From Diacronema lutheri (lineage: Eukaryota; Haptophyta; Pavlovophyceae; Pavlovales; Pavlovaceae): 64,000 nt of DNA. The notes below the pieces were generated by a model that was not told where the DNA came from, made no database searches, and worked only from the letters and a program-made list of their open reading frames with translations. The translations under genes were made by a program, and so were the position numbers. Below are positions 1-10,516 of this stretch, in pieces; within the stretch, counting starts at the first letter, position 1, and every line of letters starts with the position of its first letter. The stretch is taken from positions 62,001 through 126,000 of the forward strand of contig JAGTXO010000067.1 in NCBI GenBank assembly GCA_019448385.1, given 5' to 3'.

Positions 1-2031
1 CTCGCATCGGTCGGCGTGCCGCTCCCGCCGAGCGCGCCGCGGATGGACACGCACGTGCCTCTTGCGTACGTCGGTATGCACATGTCCGTGCGCGAGCATG
101 CTGATCGGCTTTTCCCGCTCATCGAGCGGCTGCTCACCGTCGCGCTCGTCGCGTCGCTGTGCGTCGCGCCCTTCCCGCCTGCGGCGGACGCGCTGCGCGC
201 CGCGCTCGTCCGCTCGGCGGTTGCGCTTGTCGCCTTTGCGCTCACCGGCCAGCGTCTCTCTGAGCTCGCGCTTGAGCGGAGATCAACCGTTGTGCTCGGC
301 GAGCTCTGTGCCGCGTGGTCACGTCAGCTGCGGGTGTGTGCGCGTGCGGCTCGCGTCCAGCGCCCCGACCGAGGCGGCAGCCGGTCCCGACTGTGTTGCG
401 CGTGCTCGAAGCGCGCCTTTACACCTTGTGCGCGTGCGCGCCCCACCTCATCCCGCCTCGCCGCCCTTCTCCAACTCGACCTTCCCCCCCCCCCCCCCTT
501 CCCTTTGCGGTGGCTCTCGATGCCTTGCGGTCGGGCGGGTCGGGCGGTCGGCGCGGCGGGTGCGCAGGAGGGCAAGCAACGGAGCGAGATCGCCGAGCGC
601 GCGCTTGCGCTCCGGCAGGCGGTTGGCCGTCGCGACTCAGCGTCGGGCGCGTCGACGGTGGGCGCGGGCGGCGCGGTCGCGCGGATGCGCCGATGTCGCA
701 GCATCTCCTCCTACTCCGACACGGCGGAGTCGATCCACACGGTGCTCGCGGATGCGGCACGCGACGAGCGCGAGCGCGCGCAGACCTCGCTTGAGAACCT
801 GATGGCGGCGCTTGCCGCGGCCGAGAACGCCCTTCAGCCCGCGCACGGGCTCACCGCGCGGTGCGAGCTTGTCGACGCGCGCGTCTGGTCGGCACACCTC
901 GCGCGCGTCCTCGCCGACAGCCACACAGCGCTCGTGCGCGTGCGTGCGCGGCCGCCGCGCGTGCGGCGCGACTTGAGCGCGCCGTCCCCGCTCCTCCTCG
1001 CGTATGCCAAGCGCATCGACCCGGCGGGCAAGCCGCGTTCGCTTGTGGCGGTGGGCGCGGCGGACGGCGCGGACGGCGGCGCAGCGCCGGCGGCCGGCGC
1101 GCCGCGCGCGTGGCACGCGCAGCGCGGTGGCAGCGCGGCCGAGGCAGGCGCCGCACCGGCCGCTCCGTCGGCGCCGCGCGAAGGCGTGGCGGTCGTTGAC
1201 AGGCGGCGGCTCGTGCACGGCGGGATGGGCGAGCCGCGCGCCGCCGGCGCGGGCGGTGGCGCCCACGACGAGGGCGCGGGCGCGGGCGCAGGCGCACGGC
1301 CACAGACGAGCGCCGCTGCGCTGCAGGGCGGGCGGCTCCTCGGCGCGGCGCCCGGCGCGCGCGCGCTCGGCGGCGGCGACGGCTTTGGTGGTGGCAGCCT
1401 AATTCTGCCACATCAGCGCGCCGCTACGCACCGCAACGTGGCCGCGCCCCTCCGCGCGTCGTCGCCGCCGCGCGCGCTGCCGGCGCAGCGCGTCTTCGGC
1501 CACTCGGCCGCGCGGCGCCGGACGCACGTGGCGTTTGGACGCGCGCTGCACGCGGCGCCGGCCGACCGGCCGGTTGGCTCGCCCGCGCGCAGCGCGTCAG
1601 CGGACGCGCCGTGGCGTGCGCTCTCGCGCGAGTGGGGCGGGTTGCCTCAGACGTGGACGGGCCTCGACGGGTTGGAGGCGGCGGCTGGCCAGCACGTGAG
1701 CCCGTGGGCCAAGCCGCTGCGCGCGCTGCGCTCCGAGCCCGACCTCCATTGCTCGGTCGGCGGCGCAACCCTCTTCCGCCCGACGGCGAAGCGCGAGGCC
1801 GAGCAGGAGCGCATCTACCGGCAGTACGAGCTCGTGCGCGCGCAGGCCAGGGCAGACGATGCGTCGCTGCGCGCCGCGCGTGCGCTCGAGGTGCAGCGCC
1901 GGCGCGCGATCGAGACGGTCTTTGACGACGGCGTCGAGGCGGTCGAGGCGCTCGCCGCGCGCATCGTGCACAAGCGGCCAGGCCAGTTCATCGAGCGCGT
2001 CAACGACGCGGCGGGCACCACCGGGCTGTGA
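1..2031 (+). CDS. Unknown protein, 5' end outside window
   Basis: The reading frame is open from the first base, so the true start lies upstream. The N-terminal 110 visible residues contain two hydrophobic stretches (roughly residues 35-75 of the visible part) that could be membrane segments. The rest is Ala/Arg/Gly-rich and soluble, ending in a charged, probably helical tail (from about base 1780). An intron at 334-567 (GTGTGT..GCGCAG, phase 0, 234 bp) is likely: it contains a run of about 15 C at 484-498, like introns elsewhere in the window, and splicing joins two better-behaved coding stretches. I recognise no domain. It could be the cytosolic tail of a multi-pass membrane protein, but that is a guess. 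Confidence 0.55.
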   Translation, partial: LASVGVPLPPSAPRMDTHVPLAYVGMHMSVREHADRLFPLIERLLTVALVASLCVAPFPPAADALRAALVRSAVALVAFALTGQRLSELALERRSTVVLGELCAAWSRQLRVCARAARVQRPDRGGSRSRLCCACSKRAFTPCARARPTSSRLAALLQLDLPPPPPFPLRWLSMPCGRAGRAVGAAGAQEGKQRSEIAERALALRQAVGRRDSASGASTVGAGGAVARMRRCRSISSYSDTAESIHTVLADAARDERERAQTSLENLMAALAAAENALQPAHGLTARCELVDARVWSAHLARVLADSHTALVRVRARPPRVRRDLSAPSPLLLAYAKRIDPAGKPRSLVAVGAADGADGGAAPAAGAPRAWHAQRGGSAAEAGAAPAAPSAPREGVAVVDRRRLVHGGMGEPRAAGAGGGAHDEGAGAGAGARPQTSAAALQGGRLLGAAPGARALGGGDGFGGGSLILPHQRAATHRNVAAPLRASSPPRALPAQRVFGHSAARRRTHVAFGRALHAAPADRPVGSPARSASADAPWRALSREWGGLPQTWTGLDGLEAAAGQHVSPWAKPLRALRSEPDLHCSVGGATLFRPTAKREAEQERIYRQYELVRAQARADDASLRAARALEVQRRRAIETVFDDGVEAVEALAARIVHKRPGQFIERVNDAAGTTGL

Positions 2032-2139
2032 AGAACAGTGTTCGTCGATTGGTTTGGGGGTGGGGATGGGGGGGAGGGGCTGGCGGGCTGCTACTGCTTG
2101 TAGTACCCATACCCCAGTTCCGCACACCCCTACGGAAGT

Positions 2140-3627
2140 TCAGTAACGGAAGAGGAGCGCAGCACTGTCCGAGCGGAGGAGCGACTGCTCCAGCGGGTTG
2201 ACGCCGTGCAGCCCCAGGTCGAGGCGCAGCAGCTGCACCGACGACAAGCTGGTCGGCACGGCGCCCGCCGCGCGCGGCTCGCCGCCCCCGCCGCGCGCGC
2301 CCTCGTCGCCATCATCGCCGTCGCCGTCGTCCGCGTCCGCGTCGCGCGCGAGGATAAGGTCCGCGTCCAAAATCGACTGGAAGGACTCGATCGCAAAGAT
2401 GCCGGAAGGCGAGCTCATCACCGCGCGCGCGCGCCTGGCCTGCGTCGCCATGCGCTGCTCGGGCGGTTCGTCGGCCGTGCGCGGCGCGCGGCCGGCGAGC
2501 ACGGCGCGGCGTGCGAGAAGCCTGTCGGCAAAGCGATATATAAACAGGCCGGCCATGATGACGGCGAGGCCGGCAAAGTTGGTGCGCGTGGGCGGCATCG
2601 AGCCGGGCACGAAGGGCAGCGCGAATGCGATGTTGCCCAGCGGCACGAGTAGCGTCATCGCCAGGTAGAGCAAATTGGCGCTGCCGAATTTTAACATGAG
2701 CACGATGAGAATGTTGAACGCCTGGTTGAAGCCGAGGTACAAGCCCGTATATACGAGCGAGCCGGGCCAGCACGCGTCAATATGCCTGCCCGTGCGCGCA
2801 GCCTCCGTCGCGCCGACCGTGTCGACTCCGACAAAGCACCGCCAGCCGTCCAGCAGGTTGGACGGCACGTCGCGCATCGCCACGCCCGACAGCGGCGCAG
2901 CGGGGACCGAGAGCGGGAGAGAGATGGCGAACTGCCACAGCGCGACCCAGCCGTTGAGGAAGACGGGGTCGCAGTCGACGGCGGCGAGCGCGCGCTCCTT
3001 GTACACCGTCGAGAGGCACATGGGCACGCAACTACACACGAGCACGGCCGACCAGAGCGCGATGCCGCCGCTCGAGCCGCCGGCCGCGTCGTGCGCGCTG
3101 TCGCCCACACACAGCGACGGGAGGAGGATGACGGCGATGCCGGCGATGACGACCGCCGCGCCCGCCACCTGCGCGCGCGTGTAGTCCGCGCGCAGCACAA
3201 GGCGCGAGAGCAGCATCGAGATCGGAATCGAGCTCTGCTGCAGCAGGATGAGAAGCGAGCCGGACGGGATGAACGTGGTCGCGAGCAGCTGCATCAGCCC
3301 GGCGAGTGCGTCGAGCGCGCCGATCGTGGCGAAGACGAGCTGCGGTATCTGCAGCTCGCGCTGCGTGAAGCGTCCCGCTGCAGCCATCGGGATGATGTAG
3401 GCGAAGGACGTCGGCACGTACGTGAAGGACGAGAAGGCGTTTAGGAAGAGCGGGTAGTTGTACATCGGCAGCGTCGCGAGCTTGATGCAGAGCTTGTTGC
3501 CGAGGCCGGCAAAGAGCAGACCGCCAAACGTGAGCAGCAGCCGCCGCTTCTTCGCCGCCGTCTCCGCCGGCGGCGGCGCGCGCAGCAGCGCGGTTGCCTT
3601 ATCGGTACCATTGGAGGCGCTCGCCAT
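2140..3627 (-). CDS. CRT-like (chloroquine-resistance-transporter-like) membrane transporter
   Basis: Single exon, 495 residues, starting at an ATG (3627). About ten hydrophobic segments follow a short hydrophilic N-terminus. The stretch GNKLCIKLATLPMYNYPLF near residue 43 and the segment LLQQSSIPISMLLSRLVL near residue 125 are typical of the CRT-like branch of the drug/metabolite transporter superfamily. This branch includes Plasmodium CRT (digestive vacuole) and plant CLT proteins (plastid envelope, thiol/glutathione export). Substrate and membrane cannot be told from sequence; no clear plastid presequence is seen. The last 100 residues form a charged cytosolic tail with a D/E-rich patch. 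It lies tail-to-tail with the partial gene on its left (108 bp apart). Family assignment is fairly sure, function is not. Confidence 0.8.
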   Translation of the reverse strand: MASASNGTDKATALLRAPPPAETAAKKRRLLLTFGGLLFAGLGNKLCIKLATLPMYNYPLFLNAFSSFTYVPTSFAYIIPMAAAGRFTQRELQIPQLVFATIGALDALAGLMQLLATTFIPSGSLLILLQQSSIPISMLLSRLVLRADYTRAQVAGAAVVIAGIAVILLPSLCVGDSAHDAAGGSSGGIALWSAVLVCSCVPMCLSTVYKERALAAVDCDPVFLNGWVALWQFAISLPLSVPAAPLSGVAMRDVPSNLLDGWRCFVGVDTVGATEAARTGRHIDACWPGSLVYTGLYLGFNQAFNILIVLMLKFGSANLLYLAMTLLVPLGNIAFALPFVPGSMPPTRTNFAGLAVIMAGLFIYRFADRLLARRAVLAGRAPRTADEPPEQRMATQARRARAVMSSPSGIFAIESFQSILDADLILARDADADDGDGDDGDEGARGGGGEPRAAGAVPTSLSSVQLLRLDLGLHGVNPLEQSLLRSDSAALLFRY

Positions 3628-3805
3628 GCTCGCCTCCTAGGTACTCGACGTCCCAGCTGCCGGCGCGCACAGGCTCGTCGCTTCCGAAAAGACTTTGGAC
3701 CTGCGCTGCGCGACGATCGTCGCGCCTCGGCTCTTCCGAAGCGTCGTCACGGGTCAATTCCGAGGCGCAGCGGGACTTTTGCTCAATATTGAATATTCCG
3801 AAGGA

Positions 3806-5440
3806 CTACGCCGCCCCGGATTCGCCGGCCGCGGCCGCGCGCGCGAGCAGCCACGCGACGCCGCGGCTGACGGTCGGCAGCTTGGCCGAGCCGTGATCCT
3901 CGCCCTCGAGCTCGTGCGCGCCCTCCACCGCCACGCCGCCCGCGCGCAGCACCGCTGCGAGCTCACGCGCGAGCTCTGGGATCGACGTGCGGCCGGCGGG
4001 CCCCACGTTTGCGATCGTCGCGCTCCCGCTGCGCTCGAGCGCGCCGCTGATGACGAACGCGCCGACCCCCGCCGCGGCTCGCGCGGCGCCCGGCCGCGCG
4101 AGCGTCGCCGCCAGGTCGGGCAGCAGCTCCGGGTCAAGTGGCACAGATGGCGAGCCGAGCACAAAGTCACTGAAGTGCGCAGCGCCTGCCGCAATGCCGG
4201 CCGCGGCGCCGGCCGCGGCGCCGGCCGCGGCGCGCTCGGCCAGCGCTGCGCCCAGATCGCGCGGCGGCGGCGGGGATGGCGGCGATGGCGGCTGCTGCGC
4301 GGCGCGTGACGGCGCCCCGACCACAGGCGGGCGTGGCGGTGGCGGTGGCGGCACCCATCGCTCGTCCTCGACTTGGCGCTCGAGCAACTGGAGCGCGAGC
4401 GACGCGCTGTACGACGCGCCCAACACGCACCGCCGCACCGGCCGCGCGCCTGCGCCGCCACCGTCGGCGCGCGCGCCGGGCCCGTCCGCGCTGAGGCCGA
4501 CAGCGCGGTGGCCATGGCGGAGGCCGAGTGCCGCCTCCGCCGCCTGCGGGATCGCGCCACGCAATGCGCCGACGAACCGCGCGGCGTGCGCGTTGGGCGC
4601 GCGCTCGGCGGCGTGCGCTTTGACGCGCGTCGGGTGTACACGCGGCGGCAGGTCGCGCCGGCGCAGCTCACGCAGCGCGACCGCATCGAAGGCGGCGAGC
4701 GGCTCGCAGCCAAAGTCAGCCGGCCGGTACCCGATGCCAACGATGTGCAGCGCACGGTAGCCAGCCTCAGCGGCGGCGTCGTCAGCGGTGGCATAGTAGC
4801 CGGCCTGTGCGTACACGTAGCTTGCCACCAGCCCGAACAGACACGGCGTCGCGTCGAGCACGTATAGGACGATCGCGAGCTGGTCGGCTCGGCGCGCGCA
4901 TGGCGGCGGCGCGACGTACAGCTCGAGGTGGAGCGCGGGGAGGTACTCGCCGGCCGTCTCACCGCACGCGCGCACGGCGGGCAGAGTGAGCGGCACGCGG
5001 CGCACGCGCCCCATCGGCGGATAGCAGCCGCCCGCCGCGGAAGGGTCGCTCGCATCGCCGGCGAGCGTCGCCGCGCGCGCAGCGGCGAGCGCCTCCTGGA
5101 GGGCGGCAGTGGCAGCACGGCCGGCTGCGAGCTCGACGCGCATCGCACGCACCGATGACGCCGCCTCGTCGGGCTCCGGCGGGACCTCGCGCGACGCCGC
5201 CGCCGCGCCCACCACGCCGGCGACGCGAGCCGGCGAGCGCGTGCGCCCGCCGGACGCGGGCGCGCCCGATGATGCGCGCACAGGCGGCGCGAGCGCGGCA
5301 CCACGCGCGCGAGTGGCAGAAAGTACGCGCGCAACGAACGCGGCGGCGAGCGCGCAAAAGGCGAGCACGTCGAGCGCGCCGGCAGGCAGCTCGGCGCCGC
5401 ATCTGGGCACGTACGGCGGCGGCTGGAAGAACTCCGCCAT
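3806..5440 (-). CDS. Unknown membrane-anchored protein
   Basis: Single exon of 544 residues with an ATG at 5440. One hydrophobic segment near residues 22-42 looks like a signal anchor. It is followed by an Ala-rich, probably coiled segment (residues 95-130), a central region (about 140-330) of mixed composition with many aromatic and Cys residues that looks folded, a Pro-rich linker (about 340-375), an AAAGAAAG-type low-complexity stretch, and a C-terminal globular-looking part. I do not recognise the family. Upstream, 5441-5523 is an AT-rich island unlike its surroundings and probably holds the promoter. The central region argues for a real gene; the other frames across it are Arg-rich shadows. 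Confidence 0.6.
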   Translation of the reverse strand: MAEFFQPPPYVPRCGAELPAGALDVLAFCALAAAFVARVLSATRARGAALAPPVRASSGAPASGGRTRSPARVAGVVGAAAASREVPPEPDEAASSVRAMRVELAAGRAATAALQEALAAARAATLAGDASDPSAAGGCYPPMGRVRRVPLTLPAVRACGETAGEYLPALHLELYVAPPPCARRADQLAIVLYVLDATPCLFGLVASYVYAQAGYYATADDAAAEAGYRALHIVGIGYRPADFGCEPLAAFDAVALRELRRRDLPPRVHPTRVKAHAAERAPNAHAARFVGALRGAIPQAAEAALGLRHGHRAVGLSADGPGARADGGGAGARPVRRCVLGASYSASLALQLLERQVEDERWVPPPPPPRPPVVGAPSRAAQQPPSPPSPPPPRDLGAALAERAAAGAAAGAAAGIAAGAAHFSDFVLGSPSVPLDPELLPDLAATLARPGAARAAAGVGAFVISGALERSGSATIANVGPAGRTSIPELARELAAVLRAGGVAVEGAHELEGEDHGSAKLPTVSRGVAWLLARAAAAGESGAA

Positions 5441-5523
5441 CGGCTCTCTTTTGGTATATTTTCCTGTTTTGAGTTTTTACTTTTTCCTTCATTTTTGGCG
5501 GGAGTTGAGGTAGGCTCGGCCTG

Positions 5524-7845
5524 TCACACGCGGCCCGTCCACCTGCCCAGCGCGTGCGCGTGATGGCGCGGCGACGAGGGCTCGGGCGCGGCCCATGCGC
5601 CGGCGGCGCACCATGGGCGAGCAGCCGCCACACCCGGGCCGGCCCCGCTTGCGCCGTCGCATGCGGCGGGCTGTGTGGGCGCCGGCCTCGCGCGTACGGC
5701 GCGCGCGAGGCCATACGGCAGCGCGGCGGGCGGCGTCGGCTGGCACTTGGCGCGGGGCGCGCCGTCGCCGAGCGGCTGCGCTCCGCTCAGGAACTCACCG
5801 ACGCACGACAGAATGCTCGCCGCCGGCGGAGGACGCGCGTCAACATCGCCGCCGGCGCTGTCGGTGCTCGTGCCGCGCTGCGGCCGCGGCTCGAACGACG
5901 GGCCGCGCGCGCGCCTCGGCGGGTCATTGTCGCCGTCGTCGGGCTTGACGCGCACGACCGCGTACCGCGCCGCGATGGAGCGCGCTGAGTCCGCGCCGAC
6001 CGCGGCGACGAGCTCGGGCAGGGTGAGCATCACCGGGTGCATGCCCGGACAGTCAATCCCCGCGTCGAAGCTCAGCCGCTCGGCGCGGCGAATTGCGCGC
6101 TCAAGGCCGCGCACGACGAGCGGCGCCCAGCCGCCGTGTGCGCGGTACGCGCACAGGTAGCCGAGCGCGTCGGCGAGGCGGCGCGGCGTCGGGCCGGGCG
6201 AGCCGAATGGGGCGTAGCCGCTCGGGATCTCGCGGTAGCGGCGCAGCTCGCGCTCGACCTCGCGCGTCGCGTCGAACGAGCCGACCACGATTGCGATGAA
6301 GAATTGTGACACGATGAGAAACAAAAACAAATTCGTGACGTAGTGAGCGAGCGCCGCGCCGGCCGGGCTTACCCGCATCGCGTCCTCGTCCACCTCGGCG
6401 CCGACAGTGAAGCTGGTGAAGACGCGCGTGAAGGCCATGCCAAACGATGCGTACGCCGGGTGCCACGCGCCAAACAGCTGCACGAAGACGGCCGCGAGCA
6501 CGGCGATCGCGCAGAGCATCGCGATCGAAAAGGAGAGGAGTTGACCGGCGGCGTTGGCGAGCGTCAGGACGATCACCTTGAACGGGGGTAGGACGTGGCC
6601 TTCGTGGAAGCAGCGCACAAACATGAGCAGCTCGTTGGCCGAGACCCACAGCGTGTAGGACGAGACGGAGATCGGCCGCTGCGTGAGCTCGGCGAGCGCG
6701 GGCAGCGCAAACGACGGCACCGTGAGGAGCAGCCAGTAGGACGAGCCGAGCCGGCGGAGCAGCGCGCGCTTGGACGGGTTGTGCGCCCACAACCGGATCA
6801 GCTCGTGCGTGACGCACAGCAGCGCGAGCGCCGTCGTGAGCCGCGCGAGCTGCGCCTGCGTGCGCCAGTCGTCATACCTGTAGCTCCAGTACGCGAGCCT
6901 CGTGACGACACGGTCGGGGCTCCACTCCTTGGAGACCCAGCGCGCGTGGTGCTCGATCCCAACCATCCGCTGTGCGCGCGAGACGATCAGCTGCACGACG
7001 TACCCGCCGTCAATCGCCGACTCGACGAACGCGCGCGCGCCGGCGCGCGCGCGCTCGGCGTCGCGCGGCGCCTCCGGACGGTCGCCCATCGCCGCGGCAC
7101 CCATCAGTTCGAGCGAGAAACGCACGAGGCGCGCGTCGTCGCAGCATGGCGCCGAACTGGTGGAGGGAGCCGCCGCCCAGCGCGCATTCTCCACCGCGCA
7201 CGCACGCGTCGGGTAGGCGTCGGTGCCCGACTCCGAGGAGAAGTCGGAGCACACAAAATCGGTGAGGTTCAGCCGCTCCATGTCGGCGGCCGACTGGGTG
7301 AGCGCCAGGTCGCAGCGCGGGCAGGCGATGCGCATTGCCGTGAGCAACTGTGGAATCCCCGCGCCCACAAAATCGACGACCTGCGAGACGCGCGTCAGGT
7401 GCTCGAATGGCCAGAAGCACGGCTCACCGTCGCGCGAGACGCCGCGCCATCCACAGCTCGGCTCAAGGAGCGCCGAGACAGGCGGCACGTCCGTAACGAC
7501 GTCGCCACGCCGTGCCTCTTCAAACCACTGCAGTGTCGAGCGCCCCCACGCCGCGTCGATGCGCACCGCCTGCAGCACAAAGTAGGCCGAGAAGTAGAGC
7601 GCGAACAGCACAAACCCCTTCACGCCCTCGGCTTGGTCGAGATCGTGCACGGCCGGCCGCAGCGCCACGTACACTTCGCCCGGCTCGCCGCGCAACTGCG
7701 GTGGGCTCCCGCGCGCGTCATAGCCTTCCGAGCGCGCGCGCCGCAGCGCCGACGAGGTCGACAGCAGCCGGTGGACGAGCCGGGGCGCCACCGGCGCCGG
7801 CATTGACATGAGCGCGAAAACGCGTGTTGTCGGTCCAGGACCCAT
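5524..7845 (-). CDS. Polycystin-2-like (PKD2/TRPP) cation channel
   Basis: Single exon, 773 residues from the first ATG (7845); an in-frame GTG at 7863 is less likely in a eukaryote. Order: cytosolic N-terminus (1-75), first membrane segment (about 75-95), a long extracytosolic domain (about 100-330) with Cys residues and NLT glycosylation sites matching the polycystin TOP domain, then five more membrane segments. A pore-like segment containing FTRVFTSFTVGAEVD precedes the last helix, which reads NLFLFLIVSQFFIAIVVGSF. The C-terminal 200 residues are hydrophilic and low-complexity. Family members conduct Ca2+ or other cations, often in cilia or flagella, which fits IFT43 and WDR92 in the same window. 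Selectivity cannot be read from sequence. Confidence 0.85.
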   Translation of the reverse strand: MGPGPTTRVFALMSMPAPVAPRLVHRLLSTSSALRRARSEGYDARGSPPQLRGEPGEVYVALRPAVHDLDQAEGVKGFVLFALYFSAYFVLQAVRIDAAWGRSTLQWFEEARRGDVVTDVPPVSALLEPSCGWRGVSRDGEPCFWPFEHLTRVSQVVDFVGAGIPQLLTAMRIACPRCDLALTQSAADMERLNLTDFVCSDFSSESGTDAYPTRACAVENARWAAAPSTSSAPCCDDARLVRFSLELMGAAAMGDRPEAPRDAERARAGARAFVESAIDGGYVVQLIVSRAQRMVGIEHHARWVSKEWSPDRVVTRLAYWSYRYDDWRTQAQLARLTTALALLCVTHELIRLWAHNPSKRALLRRLGSSYWLLLTVPSFALPALAELTQRPISVSSYTLWVSANELLMFVRCFHEGHVLPPFKVIVLTLANAAGQLLSFSIAMLCAIAVLAAVFVQLFGAWHPAYASFGMAFTRVFTSFTVGAEVDEDAMRVSPAGAALAHYVTNLFLFLIVSQFFIAIVVGSFDATREVERELRRYREIPSGYAPFGSPGPTPRRLADALGYLCAYRAHGGWAPLVVRGLERAIRRAERLSFDAGIDCPGMHPVMLTLPELVAAVGADSARSIAARYAVVRVKPDDGDNDPPRRARGPSFEPRPQRGTSTDSAGGDVDARPPPAASILSCVGEFLSGAQPLGDGAPRAKCQPTPPAALPYGLARAVRARPAPTQPAACDGASGAGPGVAAARPWCAAGAWAAPEPSSPRHHAHALGRWTGRV

Positions 7846-7863
7846 GACATTGTTACTATTCAC

Positions 7864-7873
7864 GTTTTAAAAG
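7864..7873 (-). promoter_or_regulatory. TTTTAAAA box upstream of the PKD2-like gene
   Basis: An AT-only octamer about 20 bases upstream of the start codon. The same TTTAAA core recurs 30-60 bases upstream of three other starts in this window, in DNA otherwise near 70 percent GC. Inferred core-promoter element. Confidence 0.3.
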
Positions 7874-7955
7874 TGTTTTGGTCATTCTGTGTCAGTGTCC
7901 GTGCCGACGATCACTGGGCATGCCGACGATCACCCTCCGGGGCTCAGCCAGCGAC

Positions 7956-9902
7956 TCAGCGCTTGCCCGCGCGCTTCTCCTTCGCCTTGCCGCCGCCCAC
8001 CGCGGGCGCCGCCGCGCCAACCTCGCCCTCGCCGGCCGCGCGCGGCTGCGCGGGCGCCGCGCGTTTCGCGCTCGCGCTCGCCGGTGCCGAGCCGCTGCGC
8101 TGCCGTTTGGCGCCGCTCGGCGCCGCCAAGGCGGCGCCTTCCGCCATGTCCGCCGGCGTGCGACCATCGGCGCTCGCAGCCGCCTGCCGCGCCGTGGCCG
8201 CGCGGGCGGCCGCGGCCACGCGCGCACACGCAGCCGCCACCTTGGGCGGGTCTGCCGCGCCCGCGCGCGCCAGCGCGTCGAGCGCGTGAAGTGTTGGCGC
8301 GAGGTCGAGCATGGCGGGCGGCGTGGCGCGCGCCAGCCGCTCGGCGGCCTGCGCGGCGGGGGCAGGCGGTCCGCGCGCACGCGGCGCGGTGGGCGGCGCT
8401 GCCGGTGCAGCGCGGGAGGGGAAGGGGACGGAAGGGGAGGGGGGGGGGGGGGGGGGGGGCAAAGCGTACGGCACGCACCTGTGCGAGCGCGAGCTGCGCG
8501 CTGAGAAGGGGCAGAAGCCGCTTCACGCGGCCAGCGTCGTTACGTGCGCCCGCCGTGCCGCCCGCCTTGGCGCCGGCGGCCTTGTCCTTGGGGGCCTCGA
8601 AGGGCGTAACGGCTGGCACCGCGCCGACGGCGGCGCGCGCCGCTGGCTGCGCGCCCGGCGCCCCGGCATCGCCGGCCGCGTCGGGCGCAGCGCCCGCGTC
8701 GCCTGGCGCGAGCGCCGCGTCGACCGCCGTCGCGAGCGCGCGCTGCAGTTGGTCGAGCGCGCCGAGCGCGGCGTGCGCGTCGCGTGCGGCTGCGCCGGGG
8801 GTCTGCTTGGCAAGCACGACCGCGTGCGAGGCGAGGTCCGCGCGGACGTAGGCGGAGCGGCCTGCGCAAATGCCCTCGCACAGCTCGGGCTGCGGTGAGC
8901 GGGGGGGGGCGGGGGGGGGGGGATGAGAGGAGAGAGGGGGGGGGGGGGGGGGGAGGGGCAAGGCAGGACGGGGAAGGGGAGATGAAGGCAGGACGGAGGG
9001 TAGGGCAAGGCAGGACGGGGGTGAGGTAGAGCCAAGAGGGGTTGCAGGGCAGGGCAAGGCAGGACGAAATTGAGATGGAGCCAAGTGAGGCAACGCACCC
9101 GTGTGGTACCTGCCACCCAACCCTTCCCCTCCTCCACCCCACTCCCCCTTCACCCCTCTGCCGCCGCTCTTACCGGCGGCGCTCACGCGCACGTGCGACG
9201 GCGGGCGGCGCCTCGCGGCGGCAGCGCGCGCGCACCATGAGCTGCCAGCACAAGGCGGGCTGCGCCTGCACCACCTTTGCCCAGAAAGGCGACGTGAGCC
9301 GGCATTTTTTGACGAAACCGTACGAGCGCATGGCGTCCGCGAGCAGGCTGCGCGCCGCGCCGCTCACGAGCGCGACGGCCGCGGGCTCGGCGGCGTTCGA
9401 CGCGGCGAGCCCGCCGCGGCGTGCGCCACCGCCTCCTCGCCCGTCGGCCCCCGCTCCGTCCGACACACCCGGCGCCGGCGCGCTCCCGGACCCGCTGGCG
9501 TCTCCGAGTCCGGGTGCGCGCACAGGCGTCGAGGTGAAGGGCGGCAGGAAAGACGCTGCGCCCATGGCCTTGAGCAGCAGGCACAGCGCGTCCGCCGCGA
9601 CGCCCATCATCACGCCATCGCGCGCGGCGTTGGTCGCAAACGAGAGGACGCGACGCATGGCGGCGAGTGTAACGTCCGCGTCGAGCGATGGCGGCTGCGG
9701 CGGCTGCCGCTGCTGCCGCTGCTGCTGCGGCGGCGGCTGCGCACATGTGAGCGCGCGCGCAAGCTGCTTGGAGCGAAGGAGCCGCGCACAACGCGCGAGA
9801 ACCGGCGCCTGCTCGGCGGAGCCGTGCGCGCGCGCCGCGCCGTCGAGGAGCGGGAGCACGAGCGAGACGCTGAGCGCGGGCACGGCGTGCGCGCCGCCCA
9901 CC

Positions 9903-9954
<52 letters not shown>

Positions 9955-10430
9955 GGCGCGCGCCGCCGCCGGCGCGCGCGCAAAGGGCGGCGGCGTGCTT
10001 CACAAACGCCTCGACCAGGTCGAGCACGCGCAGCTTGAAATGGGCGAGCTGCGCGGCGCGCTCCTTGCCAGCGCTCAGCTGCTCCTTTTTTAATTTGACC
10101 AGGTTTGCAAGCTGCGCGTCGACTGCGTTGATCTCGGCTTCGTCCTCGGGCATCGGCACGTCGCTGTCGTCGTCGTCGTCGTCTTCGCTCGCATTCCCGT
10201 CATCAACGTCGGAATCGGCGTCGTCGCCCTTGCCCGCGCCGTCCGTCTCCGCGGCGGCGCGCCGCAATGCCGGCGCGCGCGCGTCGGCGCCCGCTCCGTC
10301 CGCGCCTTGGCCCTCGCGCGCGCGCTTGGCGCCACGCGCGCGGGCGGCTGCGGTCGGTGCGGCAGATGGCGGCGCAAGCAGCGAGCCGAAGAGCAGCTCC
10401 GCCGCCTCCGCCTTGCCCTCCGGGTCGGAA

Positions 10431-10516
<86 letters not shown>
